A stretch of DNA of 64,000 nt, from NCBI RefSeq assembly GCF_900129855.1, contig NZ_LT670819.1, positions 4,216,001 to 4,280,000 of the forward strand, in the 5' to 3' direction. The notes beneath the pieces were generated by a model, which was not told the DNA's origin, made no database searches, and saw nothing but the letters and a program-made list of their open reading frames with translations. A program made the translations under genes and the position numbers. This document shows positions 16,265 to 23,782 of this stretch, piece by piece; the first letter of the stretch is position 1; every line of letters begins with the position of its first letter. This DNA is from Streptomyces sp. 3214.6. Lineage in GTDB: Bacteria; Actinomycetota; Actinomycetes; Streptomycetales; Streptomycetaceae.

Positions 16265-17557
16265 ATGAGTCACGTGGCTGGGCGGACCGACGTTCGATTC
16301 AGAGCGGTCGCCGACAGCGTCGTAGATACCCGGCTACCCAACGGGATCAGGGTCGGCATCGTGCAAGATCCCTTGCGGAGCTGCGCTTCCCTGTGCATCA
16401 CTCATGGTGGGGGGCACCGCGCTGAGCCATGGGACAAGCCCGGCATCGCACACCTCGTCGAGCACCTGGCGCTCGACGTCTCGGACTCATCGCCAACCGG
16501 GCATCTGCATCGCGTGCAGGCACTGGGCGGCGTCGTCAACGCCTACACCGGACGCGACTACACGCAGTTCTTCTCGTCGTTCCCCATTCACGCCTTACCG
16601 GCCATATGCGATGCGGAGGCCGCCCGGCTTGCTGATCCGACGACCACTCCCGCCAATACAGAGCGGCAGCTGCGGATCATCCGTCAGGAGGTCCTGTCTC
16701 GCTTGCGTGGCAACGGTGGCTTCCCGGACATCTACATGCCGGCCGAGCTGTACGCGAACCCGGCGAATGCGCACTCCGGCTTCCTGGACAACCAGGACCT
16801 CCAGGAAGTGGCCAACGAGGAACTGACCTCGTACCTGAGGGCAACAACCGCACCGAAGAACACGACGGTCACTCTCGTCACCCCTCAGCGAATTGAGCAG
16901 GCGCTCGCCTGTCTCGAAGCCTTCGGGGCCATAGTCGAGCGCTCTCCACTCCGTCTGCCGCGCCTGCAAGAGCCCGGCCAGGGAACCGCACGCACCACCG
17001 GGGTGACAAGGGACGGTGTAACCGCCGTGGAAGCCGCGTTCGGATTCCGGCTCGTCAGCCCCGGCAAAGCTCCTGCGCGCTTCCTCTCACACGTCGTCCT
17101 GGCGGATATGTTGATCTCGCTCCTAGTCCAGGACGCAAGTCTCGGGCTGCGCCGCAATGACATCCGCACCAGTCTGACCGGACTCAACGCCTTCTCGGAG
17201 CGAACCCCGGTGACGTCCTGGTTGAGCGTCCGCCTCCGACATCCAGATCATCGGCAGCGCTGCTCAGCAGTACTCGAAGGCATCCTGGCCGCAGTAGCCA
17301 ACGACCCGGACCAGGCACTCTGGAGCCAAGCAAAACGAGACACGCTGTCTCTGCATCGCAGGGTCATCGATTCAGGGCTACGCCAGGCCCGCCTGCTGGG
17401 ATGGCTGCTGACCCTGCACGACTGGCCGGATGGGTTCACTGCGCTGTCTCAGCTGATCAGCGAAGTCAGCCTCAAGGACATCGCCATTGCGGCAGAGGAA
17501 CTCGCCGAGCAGCCCTTCACCCAACTCGTGCTGACGGGCCAGGATGCCAATGCTTGA
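16265..17557 (+). CDS. M16-family zinc peptidase, catalytic subunit
   Basis: 430 residues; AAGGAG precedes the ATG, 12 bp after the ycaO stop. The inverted zinc-binding motif HxxEH is present as HLVEH (63-67) within GGHRAEPWDKPGIAHLVEHLAL, and a downstream Glu is available in RIIRQEVLSRLRGN (about 138-150). M16B proteases act as two-domain clamshells or pairs. Pairing with the next gene, which lacks HxxEH, suggests a heterodimer that trims the modified precursor, as M16 pairs do in several RiPP pathways. No signal peptide, so it works in the cytosol. Confidence 0.9.
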   Translation: MSHVAGRTDVRFRAVADSVVDTRLPNGIRVGIVQDPLRSCASLCITHGGGHRAEPWDKPGIAHLVEHLALDVSDSSPTGHLHRVQALGGVVNAYTGRDYTQFFSSFPIHALPAICDAEAARLADPTTTPANTERQLRIIRQEVLSRLRGNGGFPDIYMPAELYANPANAHSGFLDNQDLQEVANEELTSYLRATTAPKNTTVTLVTPQRIEQALACLEAFGAIVERSPLRLPRLQEPGQGTARTTGVTRDGVTAVEAAFGFRLVSPGKAPARFLSHVVLADMLISLLVQDASLGLRRNDIRTSLTGLNAFSERTPVTSWLSVRLRHPDHRQRCSAVLEGILAAVANDPDQALWSQAKRDTLSLHRRVIDSGLRQARLLGWLLTLHDWPDGFTALSQLISEVSLKDIAIAAEELAEQPFTQLVLTGQDANA

Positions 17558-18749
17558 TCCGCGGGACTACACCTACCTCGTCAGCGAGATGACCGTCACC
17601 GAGAGCGACGGCCTCACGCTGGTGACGCTTCCCCGGCCTGTCGGCGACATGGCCTACTTCAGATGGCGGTGGGTCTGCCCGCCCATTGCCGACGTGCAGA
17701 TCGCCAAGTCTGTGGAGTTGGCCCTGGACGAGGCAGTGCGTGGACGGATGGTGGGGGGCGACCCCAACGTGCCTACGGGGAAGGTCAAATTCCAGGTTCT
17801 GATTGACGCCGTCGTAGCCACCGGGCGGTGTGCCCCGGCCGGACTCGCCACGCTGCTGTCCGCGTTGGCTTCCTGCGTTGCCAGGACAATGATTCCCTCG
17901 CCCCCTGTCACGCCTCTCCTCGTAGCGCCGGCGGAACGGGCACGCCGACATGTCCAGGTACAAGCGGCGGGGCTGTTGTCGTGCCCTCCGACGCTCGCTG
18001 AAAGCCCTCCTGCCTGGCACGGGCAGGCTCTCAGTCCCAGCCGCTCGACCCTATGTATCGTCGGAGATTTCGGCTCGCAGGCGCTCCAAACCACCCTCTC
18101 GGTGCTGCAGGGGAGCCCACCTCAGCCGCCCACGGCCGAAGACCTTGTACCGCAGGAACCGCCCCAGCCGACCTTCACGGTGATTGAGGCAGCAGACAGC
18201 CGCGTTGCCGATGTGGTCATGGGGCAACGGGTCCCTCCCCGGGGCACTCCCCTGGGCGCAGCGGCCGACCTCGCGCTCACTGCACTCGCCGGTGCACATC
18301 GCTCAGACCTGAACGTGACACTGCGAGAGGACCACCGGCTCACCTATGGCGTCCAGTCCTCCGTGACCACCCTTGCCGGCACGTCCATGTACACCCTGCG
18401 GTACTCGGTGCCGACAGCACAGGCGCAACAGGCGCTGACGCTGACCCGAACGGCGATCGAGTCGCTCCGGAAGCACGGAGTGAGTCCGCAGAGACTGTCC
18501 GACCTCCAGACGCTTCGGACCGGAGCGCTCGTGGTGTCGCTCGATACCAGCGAGGGACTGTGTGCGTGCCTCGCGTCCCTTCATCTCCCAGGAAATCAAG
18601 GGGACTTGATCGAGTACCTCCGCAGCTACCAGAGTGTCACCACAGACGATCTTGCGGCCGCATTCGATGCCTCCTTCGATCCGGAGCGCATGCACGTGGC
18701 CGTAGCGACGTACCGACGCACCGCTCTCGACTGGAGAACGCATGGCTAA
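17544..18749 (+). CDS. M16-family non-catalytic partner subunit
   Basis: 401 residues, overlapping the upstream M16 gene by 14 bp. There is no HxxEH motif, but the C-terminal half has the Arg/Tyr substrate-binding signature typical of M16 partners (LREDHRLTYGVQSSV, about 258-272). Tight coupling and complementary motifs fit an active/inactive heterodimer. A start two codons later (ATG at 17550) is equally possible. Residues 100-160 are variable and Ala/Pro-rich. Confidence 0.85.
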   Translation: MPMLDPRDYTYLVSEMTVTESDGLTLVTLPRPVGDMAYFRWRWVCPPIADVQIAKSVELALDEAVRGRMVGGDPNVPTGKVKFQVLIDAVVATGRCAPAGLATLLSALASCVARTMIPSPPVTPLLVAPAERARRHVQVQAAGLLSCPPTLAESPPAWHGQALSPSRSTLCIVGDFGSQALQTTLSVLQGSPPQPPTAEDLVPQEPPQPTFTVIEAADSRVADVVMGQRVPPRGTPLGAAADLALTALAGAHRSDLNVTLREDHRLTYGVQSSVTTLAGTSMYTLRYSVPTAQAQQALTLTRTAIESLRKHGVSPQRLSDLQTLRTGALVVSLDTSEGLCACLASLHLPGNQGDLIEYLRSYQSVTTDDLAAAFDASFDPERMHVAVATYRRTALDWRTHG

Positions 18750-19335
18750 TCTCATATCGGTGGCTTATCACTCCCGTGGTGGCAACACCCGCCGACTAGC
18801 GGAGGCCATTGGGGCTGGCGCCGCCGAGCAGGGAGCCCGAAGTCATCTGGTCGATGTTGAGCAGATCACCGACGAAGACTGGGCCATCCTTGCGCGCTCG
18901 GACGGAATCTTCTTCGGCTCACCCACCCACATCGGAGGGCCGTCCGCAACCTTCGTAGCCTTCGCCGAAGAAACCAGCCGATTCCAGCCGTCCGCAGCCT
19001 GGGCCGACAAACTGGCCGCCGGCTTCACGACGTCGGCGGCCATGGAGGGCGGCAAGCTGGGGGCACTCCAGTTCATGCTCGCCCTGGCCACCCAGCACGG
19101 CATGCTCTGGGTTGGTCAAGCACTGCGGGCCGGATGGAACACCAGTAAGGGCTCACCAGCAGACTTGAACCGCCTCGGCTACCGGCTCGGGTCGGTGGCC
19201 CAGTGCAACGTGGACGAGAAGCCAGCGAACATGGAGGAATCCGACCTGCTCACGGCGGCAGAGCACGGCCGGCGTATGGCACGCCTCGCTCAGAAGATCA
19301 TCGGCGAGCCAACCCTTGCGGAGGGATCCCGGTGA
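18742..19335 (+). CDS. Flavodoxin/WrbA-like flavoprotein
   Basis: 197 residues, overlapping the upstream gene by 8 bp. The FMN-phosphate loop is YHSRGGNTRRLAEAI (about 8-22), followed by FFGSPTHIGGPSATFVAF (about 56-73) and a 90s loop with TTSAAMEGGKLGALQFML. It resembles NAD(P)H:quinone oxidoreductases of the WrbA type. In the cluster it could reduce or oxidise the modified peptide, or supply electrons. Cytosolic. Confidence 0.85.
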   Translation: MANLISVAYHSRGGNTRRLAEAIGAGAAEQGARSHLVDVEQITDEDWAILARSDGIFFGSPTHIGGPSATFVAFAEETSRFQPSAAWADKLAAGFTTSAAMEGGKLGALQFMLALATQHGMLWVGQALRAGWNTSKGSPADLNRLGYRLGSVAQCNVDEKPANMEESDLLTAAEHGRRMARLAQKIIGEPTLAEGSR

Positions 19336-20606
19336 ACGTCCCCGCGCTCCTCAATCGCCTCGGCTTCCCGGACACCCGAAACCGCAAGCGGCTTGTGGTC
19401 ATTGCTGTGGTGGACAGCCTCGGCACGGGCATGTTCCTGCCGCTCACGGTCGTGTATTTCGTCACCGTCGCTCACATGGGTATCTCCGAAGTCGGACTTG
19501 CACTCTCAATCGGTGCGGTCATCGCGCTCTTGGGCGGGCCGCAGACCGGGACCCTGATCGACAGATACGGGCCCGGAAAGATTGCAGTCCTCAGCTGCAC
19601 ACTCCGCGGTCTGGGCTTCGCCGCCTACATGGGCGTCGATGCGGTGTGGCAGCTGGTCATCGTTTCGGCAATCGTGCGGTGGGCCGACAATGCCTTCTGG
19701 CCGGCCAACAGCGCCATGGTCATCGCCCTGTGCGGCCGCGAGCAGCGAGCCCGCTGGTACACCCTCGGCAGGACCGTTCGCAGCATCGGCCTGGGCGTGG
19801 GCGCCGCTCTCTCCGGCGTCCTCGTCGCCTATGGCAGCAGCGGCGCCAGGGTCGTCGTGCTGGCGAACGCGGCCACCTTCTTCATCGTCACCGCGATCCT
19901 TGCGACCTGGCGAGAAGCCTTCACCACCGCAACAGCGACCGAACCGGCGAAGCCCGGCGCCGAGACGACGAAGCAGACGGGCATGCGTGCCCTGCTCGCC
20001 GATCGAGCGTTCCTCCTGGTGGTACTGGCCAACACCCTCTTCGCCGTGACCACCCTCTCCCTCGCCGTACTGCTGCCGCTATACGCCGAGAGCCGCACAC
20101 CTGAGGACCACTGGCTGCCAGGCGTACTGTTCGCGCTTAACTCCGCCTTCCTGATCATCGGACAGCCCTTCATGGTGAGGTACATAGAAAGGACTGGGGA
20201 GGTGCGAGTCATGCACACCGCATCCCTCTTCTGGGCGCTGTCCTTCGCGGCCTTCCTCGGAGCCTCGACGCTGGATTCCTTCGCGCTGATCGCGGCGTTC
20301 TTTGTCGCAGTGGCACTCTTCAGCACCGCCGAGCTGATCCATGCCCCCACCGGTGTCATCATCGTCACCAACCTTGCCAAGCCCAGCCTGTTGGGCCGCT
20401 ACCTGAGCATGAACCAGATGTCCTGGAGCGTGGCCAATGTGATCACTCCGGCCATGTTGACCGCGCTGTTCTCGATCGACGACCGCCTGCCCTGGTCCAT
20501 CTTGATCATCTTCTGTGCGGCGTCATCAACCTTGCTGCTTGCTGCGTCGGGACCTGTCGCGGAGCGTAAGGCGGCGGCTGCGGACCCGTCCTTAGCGAAG
20601 GCGTAG
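19332..20606 (+). CDS. MFS transporter, probable exporter of the cluster product
   Basis: 424 residues from the GTG at 19332, which overlaps the previous stop (GTGA). About 12 hydrophobic segments with a central cytoplasmic linker (around 195-215, ATEPAKPGAETTKQ) mark a drug:H+ antiporter-like MFS protein; motif A is seen as GPQTGTLIDRYGPGK. Being last in the ycaO operon, it most likely exports the product or gives self-resistance. About 190 bp without a gene follow before attR. Confidence 0.88.
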   Translation: MNVPALLNRLGFPDTRNRKRLVVIAVVDSLGTGMFLPLTVVYFVTVAHMGISEVGLALSIGAVIALLGGPQTGTLIDRYGPGKIAVLSCTLRGLGFAAYMGVDAVWQLVIVSAIVRWADNAFWPANSAMVIALCGREQRARWYTLGRTVRSIGLGVGAALSGVLVAYGSSGARVVVLANAATFFIVTAILATWREAFTTATATEPAKPGAETTKQTGMRALLADRAFLLVVLANTLFAVTTLSLAVLLPLYAESRTPEDHWLPGVLFALNSAFLIIGQPFMVRYIERTGEVRVMHTASLFWALSFAAFLGASTLDSFALIAAFFVAVALFSTAELIHAPTGVIIVTNLAKPSLLGRYLSMNQMSWSVANVITPAMLTALFSIDDRLPWSILIIFCAASSTLLLAASGPVAERKAAAADPSLAKA

Positions 20607-20665
20607 TCCTCGCATGGCTTGCCCTGGCGCCTATCCGTCTCAGAGGTGCCCTGGATGCCCCACCC

Positions 20666-20685
20666 AGGGCACATCCAGGGCACAT
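20666..20685. repeat. Integrase arm-type repeats, right end
   Basis: AGGGCACAT at 20666-20674 and 20677-20685, with the same 9-mer and 11-bp phase as at 722-741. They lie in a gene-free stretch (20607-20792) that also contains two copies of CCAGGTCA(A/G)CGC (near 20735 and 20765) but no gene. Position inside the right end supports a role in integrase binding. Confidence 0.65.
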
Positions 20686-20792
20686 GAGCCTGGGAAACGG
20701 CGTTGACCCGTGAGAACTACCAGGAGGAGTTTCCCCAGGTCAACGCGCATTCCCCTGCGAAACCCCAGGTCAGCGCCCTCCCGCCCCCAATC

Positions 20793-20868
20793 GCTGCACG
20801 AGTGGCAGGACTTCAGCCACCGGTTGCATGAGGCGGGGCATCAGCCTTATTGCCTTGTTTGGCCGTGA
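20793..20868 (+). other. attR: right attachment site with a copy of the target gene's 3' end
   Basis: Matches 569-644 apart from silent differences; the identical core is 20821-20853. It encodes the same last 24 residues and stop as the host gene but has no start of its own. The silent changes show that this end arrived from, or stayed in, a different host allele. Distance to attL gives an element of 20,224 bp. Confidence 0.9.
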
Positions 20869-20951
20869 CCTGGGATTTCTTGCGGATCGGGCGGGGTCTT
20901 CGGGCCTCGCCCTTTTTGGTGCCGGAGGGGGCCGTCAGGCGGCCAGGGCAC
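20869..20951. pseudogene. Remnant of a second element's left end (terminator and integrase tail)
   Basis: Downstream of attR the sequence again resembles the inside of attL: the same hairpin and T-run (20889-20917) and GGCCGTCAGGCGGCCAGGGCAC (20930-20951), which on the minus strand is the integrase's final Ala-Leu-Ala-Ala-stop. The rest of that integrase is gone; at about 20955 the sequence switches to a flavoprotein gene. This marks a second, tandem-integrated and deleted relative. Confidence 0.75.
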
Positions 20952-20954
20952 TCG

Positions 20955-21231
20955 CTCGCCAAGGTGGCCGGCGCGATCGCGTCCGCGGGCGGCAGCGGAC
21001 ATGGCTCACCGGGCGTGCACCAGGCCGATCGGATCGGGTAGCCGGTCTGGGCTTCGATCGCCTCGGTGTTCAGGAAGCCGAGGCCCTGTGCGGTGGCGAC
21101 GACCCGACGTCCCAGTTCCGTTCCTGCGCGGTGGTGATCAGCTTGCCGACATCACCGGCGATGCCGCACGCGCAGACGACGACGTACAGGAAGGGCTTCT
21201 TGTCCGGTTCCTTGGTCGTGGGCTCGGTCAC
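20955..21231 (-). pseudogene. Truncated, frameshifted flavoprotein gene (relative of 7059-7613)
   Basis: The minus strand begins GTG ACC GAG and encodes KKPFLYVVVCACGIAGDVGKLITTAQERNWDVG, closely matching the intact flavoprotein. A one-base deletion near 21100 then breaks the frame; the second frame continues the homology to about 20955, where the C-terminal half is missing. Start and 4-bp overlap with the upstream gene are kept as in the intact operon. Confidence 0.82.
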
Positions 21232-21941
21232 GCGTGGGCTCCAGGGTGGTGGGCTTCTCGTTGGGCGGCCAGCTGGTCGGCCAGTGCATCGGGTCCGATC
21301 TTGCTCAGGGCCCATAGGCTGCTGGATCGGCGGGCCCACTGCCAGAGCGGGTCATCCACAGGGGTGTGGAAGGGCAGCACGAGAATGCCGTGGGTGTCGA
21401 AGGGACGGGCGTCGAGGTAGCGCAGACCACCGGTGCCGCACAGATAGTGGGTGCTGTCGGTGGCTGCCGCGAGGTCGGCGAGGCGCTCGGAGCGGCCTTG
21501 CCGGGTCGGGATCGCAGTGCTGTCCTGCACCTTCCCCGACCAGCGGAGAGCGCTGAGCAAGGCGATTGTCGAAGCCCTCGCGACGTCTGCCACACGGTCC
21601 GAGTCGTCGAGCGCGTCCAGGACATCGGCCACCGCGCCCCAGTAGGGACTGCGGCCGTAGTACTGGCGGACGAGAAGTTGCACCGTCCGGCGCGAGCGAC
21701 GCGGATCAACGAGCCGCGCCTGGCTGATCAGCGTCGGGCGCCCGTGGGGAAGGTGCGTCGGGAGCGTGAGCCACTGCTGTCGGGATGGATCGTCCGCGAC
21801 CCCGAGGTCGTGGCTGCCCAGGCCGATCGCCGCCGAGCAGGGCCGCAGCTCGTGGCCCATCTGGTGGTAATTCCAGATCAGCGTCGCGTCGTGGAACTGC
21901 TCGTCGGTGATCTGGCGCTGCTGGTGCTCCGGCACTGGCAC
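21228..21941 (-). pseudogene. YdcF-WbqC deletion chimera, still an open frame
   Basis: 237 residues. The first 48 match the N-terminus of the YdcF-like protein (QITDEQFHDATLIWNYHQMGHE, then AAIGLGSHDLGVA), then the frame passes directly into the WbqC-like protein from QQWLTLPTHLPHGR to its end. An internal deletion of about 0.75 kb relative to the intact operon fused the two. Whether it is expressed is unknown; both catalytic regions are incomplete, so I treat it as a remnant. Confidence 0.8.
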
Positions 21942-21954
21942 TCCCTCGCCCGCG

Positions 21955-22516
21955 AGGTCTACGAGCGCTTCCGTGACGCCTTCGTCGCCCGCACCAGGCT
22001 GCTGCGCATCGGGGACCGCTGGATGAGCGCACGGATGTCGGCCCCATGATCACCCAGGAGGCCGCGGCCGCCACGCGGGCCAAGGTCGACACGGCGGTGG
22101 CCGAGGGCGCGGTGCTGCTGTGCGGCAACCACTCCACCGGCGCCCTGTACGCGCCGACCGTCCTGGAAGACGTCCCGGCGACCTGCTCGATCTGGCAGGA
22201 GGAGGTGTTCGCCCCGGTCGTCGTGCTGCTGCCGTTCACGTCCTTCGACGACGGCATCGAGCAGGCCAACGCGATCGACTACAGCCTCCACACGGGCATC
22301 TCCACCTCGCGCCTGGACCGTGCCCTGAACGCGGCCCGGCTGCTCGAAGCAGGCGGAGTCATGATCAACGACTCGTCCGACTACCGCTTCGACGCCATGC
22401 CGTTCGGCGGGTTCAAGTACGGCAGCATGGGCCGCGAGGGCGTGCGCTTCACCTTCGAGGAGATGACCCAGCCCAAGGTCGTCTGCGTCAACCACATCAC
22501 CAACGCGGTGCGTTGA
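21955..22516 (+). pseudogene. C-terminal fragment of an aldehyde dehydrogenase, frameshifted
   Basis: Encodes EVYERFRDAFVARTRLLRIGD, then, after loss of one C near 22016, PLDERTDVGPMIT and on to the typical ALDH end (LYAPTVLEDVP, EEVFAPVVVLLPF, MPFGGFKYGSMGREG). About 185 C-terminal residues remain; the catalytic Cys region is absent. The left break coincides with the end of the second-element remnant, so a deletion joined the two. Confidence 0.85.
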
Positions 22517-22599
22517 CCGCCTTCCGCCCCGAGCGAGACTCTCTGAGCGGCCGGGAGCAGGTCCTCGGGCTGCTCACTCCGCTGCCGCCGGCCCGTGTT

Positions 22600-22860
22600 C
22601 TCCTCGCGTGCGGTTGACCACCCTGGACAAGGTGAACGTGGTCCTGGCGGTAGACGAATCCAAGCGCGGATACGACGTCGCCGGTGTCACCGCCTGCGCG
22701 GACGATGGTGTAGTCGGCGATGTGTCCCTCGCGCTCAAGCCGTTCGATGCGCTGGCGCACGGCGTTGCAGGGACAGCAGCACTCTGGCGGCCAGTTCGGA
22801 GTGCGAGACGCGGCCGTTGCGGGTCAGCTCGGCGATGATCTTCTCGTCGATGGCGTCCAC
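22600..22860 (-). pseudogene. N-terminal fragment of an Lrp/AsnC-family regulator, frameshifted
   Basis: From a GTG at 22860 the minus strand reads VDAIDEKIIAELTRNGRVSHSELAARVLLS, the HTH of an AsnC-type regulator, then shifts frame; the next frame gives AVRQRIERLEREGHIADYTIVRAGG. Homology stops before the ligand-binding domain. It neighbours and opposes the ALDH fragment, so both are probably leftovers of one disrupted locus. Confidence 0.78.
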
Positions 22861-23136
22861 AGCGGACCGTCTCCTTCGCGAATCGTGCGAGGTTGCGAAC
22901 CCTCACGGCAAGCGGGGGTGCCGCAGACCGTGAGGCGGCGCGGCGGCGACAGCCGACCACTCCGACGGCGGCCCAGCACCGCGCGCCACTTTATGCCGTT
23001 GTCGACCGGATGGCGGATATGCAGTGGGCATCTCACTGGACCGGGCCCGGCGGCCACAGACACGCCGCCGGCCCAGGCCCGCCCCGAAGATCCAAGGGTC
23101 AGGCTCACACAGGCACTGAAGTAGCGGTGTGATACC

Positions 23137-23164
23137 GTAACAACGGTTACGTAACAGCAGTTAC
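23137..23164. promoter_or_regulatory. Twin-palindrome operator upstream of the tetR gene
   Basis: Two abutting inverted repeats, GTAAC-AACG-GTTAC (23137-23150) and GTAAC-AGCA-GTTAC (23151-23164), end 3 bp before the ribosome site (AAGGAGG) and 18 bp before the ATG at 23183. The layout is that of a TetR autoregulatory operator with two dimers. The 275 bp upstream (22861-23136) hold no gene. Confidence 0.82.
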
Positions 23165-23182
23165 GCGAAGGAGGGGTGCCGG

Positions 23183-23782
23183 ATGCCACGGCAGGTCGAC
23201 CACGAAGAGCGGCGGGAGGCGATCTCCCAGGCTGTGTGGCGGGTCGTCTCGAACAGTGGCCTGGAGGGGCTGACCCTGCGCGCGGTCGCGACCGCTGCGG
23301 GCTGCACCACGGGGATGGTCACCCACTACTTCGCCGGGAAGAAGGAACTGCTGGCCCACGCCCGCACCGAGATGCACCGCCGGATGGCGGCGCGGATCGA
23401 AACCCTTCCCACCGGCGAGAGTGCCCGGGACGCCCTGTACGTGGTGGCCGAGCAGGCCCTGCCGCTGGACGACGAGCGGCACCTGGAGGCCGTCGTCTGG
23501 TCCCAGTTCCTCCTCAGCACCCGCAACGACCCCGCCCTGCTCGCCGAGCACACCCGCAGCCACGCCTCCTGGATCGACCGCCTCACCGCCCTGGTGCAGG
23601 CCGCCTGCCCGGACCGCCCGGAACCAGCGGAGCTCGACACCCGGGTGCGCAGCCTCGTGGCGTGTCTCGACGGCCTCGCGCTGAACGCCGTGACCGACCC
23701 GGACGCCTATCCCCCCGCCCTCCAGCGACGCGTCCTGGAGACCCAGCTCGACTTGATCCTCGAAGGGAACCGCACACCGTGA
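23183..23782 (+). CDS. TetR-family transcriptional regulator
   Basis: 199 residues. The N-terminal HTH is clear (EERREAISQAVWRVVSNSGLEGLTLRAVATAAGCTTGMVTHYFAGKKELL, about 8-57), and the C-terminal domain is of the BetI-like type (ARDALYVVAEQALPLDDERHLEAVVWSQFL). It likely represses its own operon (GNAT, MFS, hydrolase) through the palindromes just upstream. The stop overlaps the GTG of the next gene. The ligand is unknown. Confidence 0.92.
   Translation: MPRQVDHEERREAISQAVWRVVSNSGLEGLTLRAVATAAGCTTGMVTHYFAGKKELLAHARTEMHRRMAARIETLPTGESARDALYVVAEQALPLDDERHLEAVVWSQFLLSTRNDPALLAEHTRSHASWIDRLTALVQAACPDRPEPAELDTRVRSLVACLDGLALNAVTDPDAYPPALQRRVLETQLDLILEGNRTP

Noticed and set aside
597..20853. Classification as an AICE (actinomycete conjugative element)
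   Set aside because: No FtsK/SpoIIIE-like TraB translocase or classical Rep is visible; MobC and a relaxase fit an IME.
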